A DNA stretch of 64,000 nucleotides, taken from the NCBI RefSeq assembly GCF_026625985.1, contig NZ_CP113116.1, forward strand, positions 1,240,001 to 1,304,000. The letters run 5' to 3'. Below, piece after piece: positions 9,395 to 21,053 of this stretch (the first letter of the stretch is position 1; each line of letters opens with the position of its first letter). This DNA comes from Mycobacterium sp. Aquia_213. GTDB lineage: Bacteria > Actinomycetota > Actinomycetes > Mycobacteriales > Mycobacteriaceae. Position numbers and translations under genes: made by a program. Under the pieces are notes generated by a model that saw nothing but the letters and a program-made list of their open reading frames with translations, had not been told where the DNA came from and made no database searches.

Positions 9395-9429
9395 AAAAAG
9401 CCGGCACGCCCACGGGCGTGCCGGCTTTT
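9395..9429. terminator. Intrinsic terminator after the Bax-inhibitor-like gene
   Basis: Perfect 12-base inverted repeat (GCCGGCACGCCC and its complement) with a tiny loop, flanked by AAAAA on the left and TTTT on the right. It can act in both directions: it ends the plus-strand gene, and it lies beyond the end of fadA3 on the minus strand. Confidence 0.85.
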
Positions 9430-9435
9430 GTCTGC

Positions 9436-9531
9436 TCCAGGGCGGTCCCAAGAAGCGTCGAGTGTGCAGCTACGCCGCCCTGGACGCACACTCACCGCCC
9501 TGGACGCACACTCAACGCCCTGGACGCACAG
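9436..9531. repeat. Short 20-base-period tandem repeat with inverted copy
   Basis: Nearly three copies of a unit CGCACACTCACCGCCCTGGA run head to tail just beyond the fadA3 stop codon. One further CCGCCCTGGA half lies before them, and an inverted TCCAGGGCGG copy about 30 bases to the left. A related 20-base-period pair occurs after phoH2 in this window. Function unknown; it may fold at the RNA level. Confidence 0.7.
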
Positions 9532-9538
9532 CGACGAG

Positions 9539-10756
<1,218 letters not shown>

Positions 10757-10846
10757 GACAGTTCCCTCCAAGATGCGGGCTCGTGTGAAGAACGGGTGGC
10801 ACACCCACCCCGACGGGCTAAGGCAAATCTAGACCGTGCCGATCCG

Positions 10847-11806
10847 TCAGTTCGACGACGGGGCGGCCTCGCTGGGGGCGGGGCGCCGCCACAGCCGCGA
10901 CATGGCGCTGAGCGGGGTGTGGCCCCCGCTGACCATGGGTGTCTCGGCGCGGGCGGCCAGATTCAGCACCGGGCCCTCGATCTCTTCGCCCAGCGCATCG
11001 CAGAGCGCCACCAACAGCTGGGCCGCGGCCAGGGCGTACGCGGTCGGCGAGGGGTGGAAGCCATCGGCCGAGAACATCAGCTCGGGAGTGGCCCGGAATT
11101 GGGGCGCCAGCAGATGCGCCAGTGGCACCGGCATGCCGCCGGCGCCGCGCACCGCCGCGGCCTGTGCTCGGGCCAGCTGCCTGGTCCGCGCGTGGGCCAG
11201 CGAGCGCAGCGGCTGGGGTATCGCGGAGATCACACCCAGATCCGGGCAGGTACCGATCACCACCACGGCGCCGCGCGAACGCAACTTGCGCACCGTGCGG
11301 GCCAACCGTCGCGCGGACTGGCTGATCCCGTTGAGGGCGGTGACGTCGTTGGCGCCGATCATCATCACGGCCGCGTCCGGCGGCCCCCCGGCCACGAACA
11401 TCGCATCGACCTGCCCGCTGACGCCCTTGGAGGTGGCGCCGACAATGGCCTTGGTGCTCAACCGAATACGCTTGCCGGTTTGCTCGGCGAGGCCGCGCGC
11501 GATCAGCACACCCGGTACTTCTTCGGCGCTCGCGCAGCCGTACCCGGTGGCGGTCGAGTCGCCGAAGATCATCAGGTGCAGGTCCGCGGACATGCCGCGT
11601 TGCCACCGTTCCACCGGCCCGCCGCCCGGGCTGTATACGCCGTCGGCGCGCGGCGGGATGTCCCAGGCCTTGGGGATGACCGTGCGCGCGTGCGTCGCCT
11701 GGCCGACCAGCAGATTTCGCGCGCCCAGATAGGCAGTACCTGTCGAGGCGACTGCGCCCGCCGTGGCCAGGGCGATTGTCGAAAGACGCGGCACCCTCAC
11801 GGTCAC
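10847..11806 (-). CDS. SGNH/GDSL-family esterase with N-terminal membrane segment
   Basis: A 319-residue protein. A hydrophobic N-terminus (about residues 8-27) gives a signal anchor or signal peptide. Then come the SGNH blocks: FGDSTATGYG (nucleophile Ser), a Gly-containing GATSKG region, MMIGANDVT (Asn) and DGFHPSP (Asp/His). This fits a cell-envelope esterase or lipase; the M. tuberculosis counterpart Rv1075c has been described as a GDSL esterase. It starts at GTG near a second GTG two codons later. It is divergent from lipU, and the two lipolytic genes share an intergenic region of about 230 bases. Confidence 0.85.
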   Translation of the reverse strand: MTVRVPRLSTIALATAGAVASTGTAYLGARNLLVGQATHARTVIPKAWDIPPRADGVYSPGGGPVERWQRGMSADLHLMIFGDSTATGYGCASAEEVPGVLIARGLAEQTGKRIRLSTKAIVGATSKGVSGQVDAMFVAGGPPDAAVMMIGANDVTALNGISQSARRLARTVRKLRSRGAVVVIGTCPDLGVISAIPQPLRSLAHARTRQLARAQAAAVRGAGGMPVPLAHLLAPQFRATPELMFSADGFHPSPTAYALAAAQLLVALCDALGEEIEGPVLNLAARAETPMVSGGHTPLSAMSRLWRRPAPSEAAPSSN

Positions 11807-12036
11807 GGGATCATTTTAGATCGACTGTCGAGTTTGCGCGGACGCCCGACAAACAAAGCGGTCACGTTGTGAATCAGATGTGGTATCAAATCAGACTCTT
11901 CAAACGTTCCTTTAAGAAATGCCTGCGAAGCTAAGTTTAACGGGTTGGCTGAACGACTCGGCGCACGAATTGAACTGGGCGCTCGGCTTCCTCGTCACAT
12001 GCTGTATCGCACTACAAAGGCGTAGGAGTGTCGAGC

Positions 12037-13104
12037 ATGACCGCACCTAGCAAGGTTTCCGGTGCACCCCGGAATGCCGCCCACCTTCGTGACCTGCTCA
12101 AGTCACGCAGGGCAGAGGCACGCAAATTCGCCATCAGCGACGGCGCCCCGGTCGAGGTCGTCGAATCCGGGCCCAGCGTCCAGGGACGAGTAGCCACACT
12201 GGCCTCACGCGTGACGATCCGGCCGATTCTGGCGGTCGGCAGCAAGGCGCCGACCCTGCCTTGGCCATGGGGTCTGATCGACCTGGCGGCCCGGGCCTTG
12301 CTGCCCGTTTCGGCCACCGTGCGACAGACCGTGAACTTGCCGAATGCGTCGGCACAACTGGTCCGCGCCCCCGGAGTGCTGCCCGCGGATGGCACTCGTC
12401 GGGTGGTGCTCTATTTCCACGGCGGCGCATTCCTGACTTGCGGAGCAAACTCCCACGGCCGGGTGGTCGAAGCGATCTCGAAGTTTGCTGACTCACCCGT
12501 GCTGGTGGTCAATTACCGGTTGTTACCCAAGCATTCGATCGGTATGGCGGTGCAGGATTGCCACGACGCCTACCGATGGTTGCGGCGGCGCGGCTATGAG
12601 CCGGACCAGATCGTCCTCGCCGGCGACTCCGCGGGCGGGTATCTCGCGCTGACCCTCGCGCAACGGCTGCAGGAGGAAGGCGAGGAGCCGGCGGCGCTGG
12701 TGGCGATCTCGCCACTGCTGCAGCTAGCAAAGGAATACAAGCAAACCCATCCCAATATCAAGACGGATGCGATGTTCGGAGCAACGGCATTCGACGCACT
12801 TGTCGAATTGGTTGCTAGCGCGGCGGAGAAGAACGTCGTCGACGGCAAGGCCGAGGAGATCTACGAACCCCTCGACCACATCAAGCCCGGCCTTCCGCGC
12901 ACGCTGATCCACGTTTCGGGATCCGAGGTGTTGCTGCACGACGCGCGGTTAGCGGCGAGCAGGCTCGCCGCCGTTGGCGTACCGGCCGAAGTTCGCGTCT
13001 GGCCCGGCCAAGTTCACGACTTCCAGCTGGCGGCGCCGCTGGTGCCCGAGGCGGTCCGTTCGCTGCGCCAAATCGGGGAGTACATCCGCGAAGCCACCGG
13101 CTAG
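12037..13104 (+). CDS. lipU: LipU, hormone-sensitive-lipase-type esterase
   Basis: A 355-residue alpha/beta hydrolase of the HSL (bacterial family IV) group, hydrolysing acyl esters. It shows FHGGAFLT (oxyanion hole), GDSAGGYLA (nucleophile Ser) and GQVHDFQ (catalytic His), with the acid expected just before. An ATG start with TAGGAG nine bases upstream was chosen; GTG nine bases earlier directly abuts the same site and is the alternative. It corresponds to Rv1076 and precedes cbs on the same strand by about 90 bases. Confidence 0.88.
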   Translation: MTAPSKVSGAPRNAAHLRDLLKSRRAEARKFAISDGAPVEVVESGPSVQGRVATLASRVTIRPILAVGSKAPTLPWPWGLIDLAARALLPVSATVRQTVNLPNASAQLVRAPGVLPADGTRRVVLYFHGGAFLTCGANSHGRVVEAISKFADSPVLVVNYRLLPKHSIGMAVQDCHDAYRWLRRRGYEPDQIVLAGDSAGGYLALTLAQRLQEEGEEPAALVAISPLLQLAKEYKQTHPNIKTDAMFGATAFDALVELVASAAEKNVVDGKAEEIYEPLDHIKPGLPRTLIHVSGSEVLLHDARLAASRLAAVGVPAEVRVWPGQVHDFQLAAPLVPEAVRSLRQIGEYIREATG

Positions 13105-13190
13105 CCGTTCGGTCGTGCGTGGCGGGCCCGGATCCGGATCGCATCGAGAGGCGGTGTGCGCGGCCGGATATCGCCTGAGACGATGAACGC

Positions 13191-14597
<1,407 letters not shown>

Positions 14598-14694
14598 CGA
14601 CACGGCCTGGACCTGGTACGGAGCCTTCGTGGGAGGCGGCTCTCAGGTATGTTAATTCGGCTAGTTCAGCTAACCCGCAGTGGAAGGTTGCACC

Positions 14695-15372
14695 ATGACC
14701 GATCAGCCGCCGACCTCCTCGCCGCCCGAACCTCCAGGTGGCTACGAACCGGCCTCTGGCGGGTATGAACCCGCCCCTTCCGCGCCTGGCGCTTCGTACC
14801 CGCCCCCGCCTCCGCCGCCCAGCGGGGGCTACCCGCCGCCTCCGCCGGCTGCTGGTGGATACGCCCCCCCGCCGCCCGGACCCGCGGTCCGCGCGCTGCC
14901 GACGGATTCCTACACGCCGTGGATCACCCGGGTGCTGGCGCTGCTCATCGACTACCTGCCTTACGCGATCGTGCAAGGCATCGGCACCGGGATCATGTAC
15001 GCCACCCAACAGTCGTCCTGCGTCACCGACATCACGCAGTACGACGTCAGCCAGTACTGCGTCAGCCAGCCCTCGATGATCGGCCAGTTGGCGCAATGGC
15101 TGGCGACGTTGGCGGGCTTGGCTTACTGGCTGTGGAACCGGGGCTACCGCCAGGGCACCACCGGATCGAGCCTGGGCAAGACGGTGATGAAGATCAAGGT
15201 GGTCAGCGAGACCACCGGGCAGCCGATCGGCTTCGGATTGTCCGTCGTGCGCGACCTCGCCCACTTCGTCGACGCCGTCATCTGCTTCGTTGGTTTCCTG
15301 TTTCCGTTGTGGGACGCCAAACGGCAGACACTCGCCGACAAGATCCTGACGACGGTGGTCCTGCCGATCTGA
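14695..15372 (+). CDS. pra: Proline-rich antigen homologue with RDD-type membrane domain
   Basis: A 225-residue protein. The first about 65 residues are Pro/Gly/Tyr-rich repeats (PPPPPPSGGYPPPPPAAGGY type). An RDD-family membrane domain follows, with RVLALLIDYLPYAIV, LAYWLWNRGYRQGTTGSSLGK and the RDLAHFVDAVICF segment. It corresponds to the 36-kDa proline-rich antigen Pra (Rv1078), located between cbs and metB. ATG is preferred over an in-frame GTG five codons upstream, with GAAGG nearby. Function unknown; the RDD fold suggests transport. Confidence 0.85.
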   Translation: MTDQPPTSSPPEPPGGYEPASGGYEPAPSAPGASYPPPPPPPSGGYPPPPPAAGGYAPPPPGPAVRALPTDSYTPWITRVLALLIDYLPYAIVQGIGTGIMYATQQSSCVTDITQYDVSQYCVSQPSMIGQLAQWLATLAGLAYWLWNRGYRQGTTGSSLGKTVMKIKVVSETTGQPIGFGLSVVRDLAHFVDAVICFVGFLFPLWDAKRQTLADKILTTVVLPI

Positions 15373-15425
15373 GGTGCAAGAGTGCGCCTGACGTGATCGC
15401 GCGTCGCTCACTAGGCTGAACGGCG

Positions 15426-16592
15426 ATGAGCGAAAATCGTAGCGGACACGACGGAATCAACGGGCTGGCCACCAAAGCCATCCATGCCGGCTACCACCCG
15501 GATCCGGCAACCGGGGCGGTGAACGCGCCGATCTACGCCAGCAGCACGTTCGCCCAAGACGGCGTCGGGGGTCTACGCGGCGGGTTCGAATACGCGCGCA
15601 CCGGCAACCCGACCCGGGCCGCGCTGGAGGCCGCGCTGTCGGCCGTCGAAGGCGGTGCGTTCGGGCGCGCGTTCAGCTCCGGCATGGCCGCAACCGACTG
15701 TGCCCTGCGCGCCATACTGCGGCCCGGTGACCATCTGGTCATCCCAAATGACGCCTACGGCGGCACATTCCGTCTGATCGACAAGGTCTTCAGCCAATGG
15801 AACGTCGGGTACACGCCGGCGGCACTCTCGGACCTCGACGCGGTCGCGGCCGCGATCACGCCGCAGACTCGGCTGATTTGGGTGGAAACACCGACGAATC
15901 CGCTGCTGTCCATCGCCGACATCGCGGCCATTGCCGACCTGGGCCAGCAGCATTCGGCAAAAGTGTTGGTGGACAGCACCTTTGCGTCGCCCGCGCTGCA
16001 GCAGGCGTTGACGCTGGGCGCCGACGTCGTGCTGCACTCGACGACCAAGTACATCGGTGGCCACTCCGACGTGGTGGGCGGCGCACTGGTCACCAACGAC
16101 AAAGCGCTCGATGACGCCTTCGCCTTTTTGCAGAACGGGGCGGGCGCGGTGCCCGGCCCGTTCGACGCCTACCTGACGATGCGCGGCCTCAAGACGTTGG
16201 TGCTGCGGATGCAGCGGCACAGCGAAAATGCTTTGGCCGTAGCGGAATTCCTCGCCGGGCATCCTTCGGTGAGCACGGTGCTGTATCCGGGTCTGTCCAC
16301 GCATCCCGGCCACGAGGTCGCCGCGCGCCAGATGTCCGGCTTCGGCGGCATGGTGTCGGTGCGCATGCGCGGTGGCCGGGCCGCCGCCGAAAAGCTCTGT
16401 GCCGCCACCAAAGTGTTCATCCTGGCCGAATCGCTGGGTGGCGTCGAGTCGCTGATCGAGCACCCCAGCGCGATGACGCACGCGTCAACGGCCGGTTCGC
16501 AATTGGAAGTACCCGACGACCTGGCGCGCCTGTCGGTGGGCATCGAGGACGTCGGCGACCTGCTGGCCGATCTCGAACAAGCCCTGGGCTAG
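15426..16592 (+). CDS. metB: Cystathionine gamma-synthase / gamma-lyase family
   Basis: A 388-residue PLP enzyme of the Cys/Met metabolism family. It makes cystathionine from O-acylhomoserine and cysteine, and relatives cleave cystathionine. Start KAIHAGYHPDPATGAVN, the substrate loop SSTFAQDG and the PLP lysine in VLHSTTKYIGGHSD are all visible. Together with cbs two genes upstream it forms a transsulfuration pair, as in M. tuberculosis (Rv1079). Whether it works mainly as synthase or lyase cannot be told from the sequence. Confidence 0.9.
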   Translation: MSENRSGHDGINGLATKAIHAGYHPDPATGAVNAPIYASSTFAQDGVGGLRGGFEYARTGNPTRAALEAALSAVEGGAFGRAFSSGMAATDCALRAILRPGDHLVIPNDAYGGTFRLIDKVFSQWNVGYTPAALSDLDAVAAAITPQTRLIWVETPTNPLLSIADIAAIADLGQQHSAKVLVDSTFASPALQQALTLGADVVLHSTTKYIGGHSDVVGGALVTNDKALDDAFAFLQNGAGAVPGPFDAYLTMRGLKTLVLRMQRHSENALAVAEFLAGHPSVSTVLYPGLSTHPGHEVAARQMSGFGGMVSVRMRGGRAAAEKLCAATKVFILAESLGGVESLIEHPSAMTHASTAGSQLEVPDDLARLSVGIEDVGDLLADLEQALG

Positions 16593-16608
16593 TTCGCGGC
16601 GGAACTAG
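16589..16608. terminator. Inverted repeat spanning the metB and greA stop codons
   Basis: CTAGTTC and its complement GAACTAG form a 7-base stem around GCGGCG. The repeat covers the stop codons of both converging genes. There is no T tract, so it is only a candidate shared terminator. Confidence 0.4.
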
Positions 16609-17099
16609 TCGTGGTATGGCTCCGCGCTCACCAGCGTCACCTCGACGGTGTTGCCGTTGGGCACGGTGTAGCTGCGGGTCTCGCCGACCTTGGCGTCGAT
16701 CAGGGCCTCGCCCAACGGTGACTTGGGCGAGTACACCTCGAGCTTGCCGTCCTTGACGCCCTCCTGGCGGGTGGCGATCAGGAACGTCTCGGTGTCGGAC
16801 TTGTCGCCGTCGTAGTAGACCTTGACCACCGAACCGGGCAGCGCGATGCCGGACTGCTTGGGCGCCTCGCCGACCTTGGCGTTGTTGAGCAGGTCCTGCA
16901 GCTGGCGGATGCGCGCCTCTTGCTGGCCCTGCTCTTCACGGGCGGCGTGGTATCCGCCGTTCTCCCGGAGGTCGCCTTCCTCGCGGCGGTCGTTGATTTC
17001 CGCGGCGATGACGGGACGATTCGCGATCAGCTGATCGAGCTCAGCCTTCAGCCGGTCATGTGATTCCTGGGTCAGCCAGGTCACCTGAGTGTCCGTCAT
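16605..17099 (-). CDS. greA: Transcription elongation factor GreA
   Basis: A 164-residue factor that enters the RNA polymerase secondary channel and stimulates cleavage of backtracked RNA. The N-terminal coiled coil (WLTQESHDRLKAELDQL through DLREN) carries the acidic tip DLRENGGYHAAREEQ. The C-terminal FKBP-like domain with VKVYYDGDK and SPKSPLGEALI follows. Length is normal. ATG start with GAGGAG upstream. It is convergent with metB. Confidence 0.95.
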   Translation of the reverse strand: MTDTQVTWLTQESHDRLKAELDQLIANRPVIAAEINDRREEGDLRENGGYHAAREEQGQQEARIRQLQDLLNNAKVGEAPKQSGIALPGSVVKVYYDGDKSDTETFLIATRQEGVKDGKLEVYSPKSPLGEALIDAKVGETRSYTVPNGNTVEVTLVSAEPYHD

Positions 17100-17313
17100 C
17101 TCGTCGTGCTCCTCGTCGTGTCTCTCCGCGTCACCGCGAACTCTCTGAACTGCGCTGCAGGGATTGTCTGGGTCCCGCCCCTTGCCGCCGTGCCGTGGTG
17201 CTCACGGCCCGCTAATGCAGCAATACACGGTCCCAGCAGGAACCGTGCATTCATCCATGTTACCACTGTGGAAACAGCCGATGACGTCATTCGAGCTTCA
17301 CCTTTGCGACCGG

Positions 17314-17748
17314 TCAGGCTGCGCGCAGGTAGCTGGGCACGTCGGTGCCACATCCGTAAATGTCTGCCATCACCGGCGGCTGTGACGATTTCACCGTCGT
17401 GGTGATCTGCACCGTGGCCTGCGCGGATGGCCCGACCAGTACCTCGCGCCGGCCCGTCTCGCTGCCGTCCTTTGCGCGGACCCGCACGATGCAGTCCACC
17501 GGCCGCGACGGATCAGATCGCGTCACGCTGATCGTGACTGCCGCCGTCTCGTTGTCGACCACCTGGTAACCGGCCAGCGAACCCGAGACGTCACTGGTGC
17601 CCAGCCGTTGGTAGCCGACGATCGCGACGCCGATGCCGGCCGCGAGAACCAGCACACCCAGCGCGATGGCCACCCGGCGCCGCGAGACCCGAGACAGTCG
17701 CGAGCGCCCGTAGCGGGCCTCGGGGCGCGGAATGGAAGTCTGGGTCAT
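17314..17748 (-). CDS. DUF4307 single-pass membrane protein
   Basis: A 144-residue protein with a basic N-terminus (RSRLSRVSRRR), one transmembrane helix at about residues 28-48, and an extracytoplasmic beta-rich domain with two Cys (DCIVRV and YGCGTD). It matches the actinobacterial DUF4307 family and Rv1081c by position. It is divergent from mca. ATG was chosen, giving the family's usual N-terminus; the frame runs further upstream without support. Function unknown. Confidence 0.75.
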   Translation of the reverse strand: MTQTSIPRPEARYGRSRLSRVSRRRVAIALGVLVLAAGIGVAIVGYQRLGTSDVSGSLAGYQVVDNETAAVTISVTRSDPSRPVDCIVRVRAKDGSETGRREVLVGPSAQATVQITTTVKSSQPPVMADIYGCGTDVPSYLRAA

Positions 17749-17872
17749 GGCTGTTTCAGGTGTGGGATTAATGTGCTGCCGGCGGACGGTCGACAGCGCG
17801 CAACATGGGGAAACTGGAATTATAGGGTCCTTATAGGCTCGAGGGGAGACCAGCGGACCGACAAGGGGAGAC

Positions 17873-18745
17873 GTGAGCGAACTGCGGTTGATGGCGGTGC
17901 ACGCCCACCCCGACGACGAATCCAGCAAGGGTGCGGCCACACTCGCCCGGTATGCCGACGAGGGTCACCGCGTGCTGGTCGTCACGTTGACCGGCGGCGA
18001 GCGCGGCGACATCCTCAACCCCGCGATGGACCTGCCCGACGTGCAGCAGCACATCGCCGAGATTCGCCGCGACGAGATGGCCAAGGCGGCCGAAATTCTC
18101 GGCGTCGAGCACACCTGGCTCGGCTTCGTCGATTCCGGTCTGCCCAAGGGCGATCCGCCGCCGCCGCTGCCCGACGGCTGCTTCGCGTTGGTGCCGTTGC
18201 AGGAGTCGGTCGAAGCGCTGGTGCGCGTCGTCCGCGAGTTTCGCCCGCACGTGATCACCACGTATGACGAGAACGGTGGCTACCCACATCCGGATCACAT
18301 TGCCTGTCACCAGGTTTCGGTCGGCGCCTACGAAGCGGCCGGCGACTATGCCCGCTTCCCGGACGCCGGCGAGCCCTGGACGGTGTCCAAGCTCTATTAC
18401 AACCACGGCTTCCTGCGGGCGCGGATGCAGTTGCTGCACGACGAAGCCATCAAGCACGGTCACGAACCCCCGTTCCAAAAGTGGCTCGAGCATTGGAAAC
18501 CCGAGCACGATCCGTTCGAGTCGCGGGTGACCACGCGAGTGGAGTGTTCGGAATATTTCAGCCAGCGCGACGACGCGTTGCGGGCACACGCCACCCAGAT
18601 CGACCCGAACGCCGACTTCTTCGCCGCCCCGCTCGCCTGGCAGCAGCGGCTATGGCCGACTGAGGAATACGAGCTGGCCCGTTCGAACGTCCCCGTCCGG
18701 CTGCCCGAGGACGACCTGTTCGCCGGAATCGAGAACCACGCGTGA
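17873..18745 (+). CDS. mca: Mycothiol S-conjugate amidase
   Basis: A 290-residue zinc amidase of the LmbE-like fold. It cleaves mycothiol S-conjugates to release mercapturic acids for export, detoxifying electrophiles. The zinc motif HAHPDDESSKG lies at the N-terminus, with the distal HPDHIACHQ histidines further along; GERGDIL and YDENGGYPHP are also typical of Mca rather than of the MshB deacetylase. The GTG start follows an ideal AAGGGGAGA. Its stop overlaps the next gene's GTG. This gene is strong evidence for a mycothiol-making actinomycete. Confidence 0.95.
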   Translation: MSELRLMAVHAHPDDESSKGAATLARYADEGHRVLVVTLTGGERGDILNPAMDLPDVQQHIAEIRRDEMAKAAEILGVEHTWLGFVDSGLPKGDPPPPLPDGCFALVPLQESVEALVRVVREFRPHVITTYDENGGYPHPDHIACHQVSVGAYEAAGDYARFPDAGEPWTVSKLYYNHGFLRARMQLLHDEAIKHGHEPPFQKWLEHWKPEHDPFESRVTTRVECSEYFSQRDDALRAHATQIDPNADFFAAPLAWQQRLWPTEEYELARSNVPVRLPEDDLFAGIENHA

Positions 18746-19044
18746 GCCACCTTTTACTCACGGTGATCGCTGACGCGACTCCGCACAACACGGGGCCCGA
18801 TTTCGGTAAGGCCAGCCCGATCGGGCTGCTGGTAGTCGTGCTGCTGTTGATCGCCACCCTGTTTCTGCTGCGCTCGATGAACCGGCAACTGAAGAAGGTG
18901 CCCGAGTCGTTCGACCCCAAGCACCCCGAGCCCGATCAGGCCGCCGACGAGGGCACCGATACGGTCGACCCACCCCAAGACGAGGCTCCCGGGCCGGCGA
19001 ACGGATCAACCCGGCCGTCAGGACCCGGCGATGAGCCCGGCTGA
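18742..19044 (+). CDS. Small single-pass membrane protein downstream of mca
   Basis: A 100-residue protein with one hydrophobic helix (about residues 26-46: IGLLVVVLLLIATLFLL) and a long acidic, Pro-rich cytosolic tail. It starts by GTGA overlap with the mca stop and overlaps the following thioredoxin-domain gene by 14 bases, so the three are translationally coupled. It corresponds to Rv1083. Function unknown; a role tied to mca is a guess from coupling only. Confidence 0.75.
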   Translation: MSHLLLTVIADATPHNTGPDFGKASPIGLLVVVLLLIATLFLLRSMNRQLKKVPESFDPKHPEPDQAADEGTDTVDPPQDEAPGPANGSTRPSGPGDEPG

Positions 19045-21046
19045 ATCGTCTTTCACCAACACCCTCGGACTGGCCACCAGCCCGTATTTGCGTCAACACG
19101 CCGGCAATCCGGTGCACTGGCAGCAGTGGACGCCGCAGGCAATGGAAGACGCGGCGGACCGCGATGTGCCGATCCTGCTCTCGATCGGCTACGCCGCGTG
19201 TCACTGGTGTCATGTGATGGCCCACGAGTCGTTCGAGGACGACGAGGTGGCGGCCGCGATGAATGCGGATTTCGTCTGCGTCAAGGTCGACCGCGAGGAA
19301 CGGCCGGACATCGATTCGGTCTACATGAACGCCACCGTCGCGCTCACCGGGCACGGCGGCTGGCCGATGACGTGTTTCCTCACCCCGGACGGGCGGCCCT
19401 TCTTCTGCGGCACCTACTACCCGAAAGAGGGCTTTCTGCAACTTCTTTCGGCCGTCACCGAAACCTGGCGGGAACGCCGCGGCGAGGTCGAGGAGGCGTC
19501 GGACCACATCGCCGGCGAGCTGCGCAAGATGTCGTCAGGACTGCCGGACGGCGGCCCCGACATCGACCCGGCCCTGTGTGATCACGCGGTCGCCGCGGTG
19601 CTGGCCGACCAGGACACCGTGCACGGCGGGTTCGGCGGCGCGCCCAAATTCCCGCCGTCGGCGGTTCTCGAAGCGCTGCTGCGCAATTACGAGCGCACCG
19701 GATCACTGTCGGCGCTGGAGGCCGTCGAGCGCACCGGCAACGCGATGGCCCGCGGCGGAATCTATGACCAACTCGCCGGCGGCTTCGCGCGCTACAGCGT
19801 CGACAACGCTTGGGTAGTACCGCATTTCGAGAAGATGCTGTACGACAACGCGCTGCTGCTGCGCGCCTACGCGCACTGGGCCCGGCGGACCGGAGATCCG
19901 TTGGCCCGCCGGGTCACCGCGCAGACCGCACAATTCCTGCTCGACGAGCTGGCCGACGGCGACGTGTTCACGTCGTCGCTGGATGCCGACGCCGACGGTC
20001 GCGAGGGTTCGACCTATGTCTGGACGCCGCAGCAGTTGACCGAGGTGCTCGGCCCCGACGACGGTCCTTGGGCCGCTGAGGTTTTCGCGGTCACCGAGTC
20101 CGGGACCTTCGAACACGGGACGTCGGTGCTGCAGTTGCCCGGCGATCCCGACGACCCGCAACGATCCGAACGCGTACGCACCGCGCTGCTGGCCGCCCGG
20201 CGCACCCGGACCCAGCCGGGACGCGACGACAAGGTCGTCACGTCGTGGAACGGGCTGGCGATCACCGCGCTGGCCGAGGCCAGTGTGGCCCTCGAAGATC
20301 CCGAGTTGGCCCGCGCGGCGCGGCGCTGCGCGACGGCGCTGCTGGACACCCATGTCATCGGCGGCCGGCTGCGCCGGGCCAGCCTCGGTGGGGTGGTCGG
20401 CGACAGCGACGCGATCCTGGAAGACCACGCGATGCTGGCCACCGGGCTGCTGGCGCTCTACCAGCTGACCGTCGAGGACGTCTGGCTGACGGCGGCGTGC
20501 GAGCTGCTCGACACCGCCCTAGCGCATTTCGCCGATCCGCAGCGACCCGGCCGCTGGTATGACACCGCCGACGATGCCGAGCAGCTGATGCTGCGGCCGG
20601 CCGACCCGCTGGACGGGGCCACCCCGTCGGGCGCGTCGACGATCACCGAAGCGCTGCTGACCGCGGCGCATCTGGTCGGCAGTGTCACCGCGCCGCGCTA
20701 CTTGCGAGCGGCGACCGAGTCGCTGGCCGCGCATTCGGTGCTGCTGGCGAAGGCGCCGCGGTCGGCCGGGCATTGGATTTCGGTGGCCGAAGCCGCGATC
20801 CGCGGCCCGCTGCAGATCGCGGTCGCCTGCCACTCGCCGCGGTCACCGATGTTGACCGACGCCCGCCGGTTCGCGCCCGGCGGGGCGATCGTGATGGGCG
20901 GCAAGATGGACTCGTCGGCGCTGCTGGTCGGCCGGGATCGGGTGCGCGGTGCCGACGCCGCCTACGTGTGCCGTGGACGCCTGTGCGATCTGCCGGTGAC
21001 CCGGTCGGCCGACCTGGCCGCCGCCCTGGGCGTGCCCGCGCGCTAG
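19031..21046 (+). CDS. Thioredoxin-domain protein (DUF255 / YyaL family)
   Basis: A 671-residue protein with an N-terminal thioredoxin-like domain. The domain holds the characteristic ACHWCHVMAHESFED (CxxC, Cys near residue 57) and VKVDREERPDID. A large alpha/alpha-barrel part follows, with PHFEKMLYDNA and SWNGLAITALAEAS. This is the family of human SPATA20 and bacterial YyaL, of unclear function. It is the third gene of the mca operon and corresponds to Rv1084. Confidence 0.88.
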   Translation: MSPAESSFTNTLGLATSPYLRQHAGNPVHWQQWTPQAMEDAADRDVPILLSIGYAACHWCHVMAHESFEDDEVAAAMNADFVCVKVDREERPDIDSVYMNATVALTGHGGWPMTCFLTPDGRPFFCGTYYPKEGFLQLLSAVTETWRERRGEVEEASDHIAGELRKMSSGLPDGGPDIDPALCDHAVAAVLADQDTVHGGFGGAPKFPPSAVLEALLRNYERTGSLSALEAVERTGNAMARGGIYDQLAGGFARYSVDNAWVVPHFEKMLYDNALLLRAYAHWARRTGDPLARRVTAQTAQFLLDELADGDVFTSSLDADADGREGSTYVWTPQQLTEVLGPDDGPWAAEVFAVTESGTFEHGTSVLQLPGDPDDPQRSERVRTALLAARRTRTQPGRDDKVVTSWNGLAITALAEASVALEDPELARAARRCATALLDTHVIGGRLRRASLGGVVGDSDAILEDHAMLATGLLALYQLTVEDVWLTAACELLDTALAHFADPQRPGRWYDTADDAEQLMLRPADPLDGATPSGASTITEALLTAAHLVGSVTAPRYLRAATESLAAHSVLLAKAPRSAGHWISVAEAAIRGPLQIAVACHSPRSPMLTDARRFAPGGAIVMGGKMDSSALLVGRDRVRGADAAYVCRGRLCDLPVTRSADLAAALGVPAR

Positions 21047-21053
21047 CGCCGAT

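Noticed and set aside
11936..11949. KstR-like site TTTAACGGGTTGGC before lipU
   Set aside because: It misses the final A of TnnAACnnGTTnnA and is not symmetric in the flanks; I know of no link of lipU to KstR.
17281..17290. ATGACGTCAT palindrome upstream of greA
   Set aside because: A single 10-base palindrome with no second copy or known mycobacterial factor; expected by chance in 64 kb.
17826..17860. Direct TTATAGG repeats before mca as a promoter or operator
   Set aside because: Too short and not symmetric; no -35 partner could be placed with confidence.
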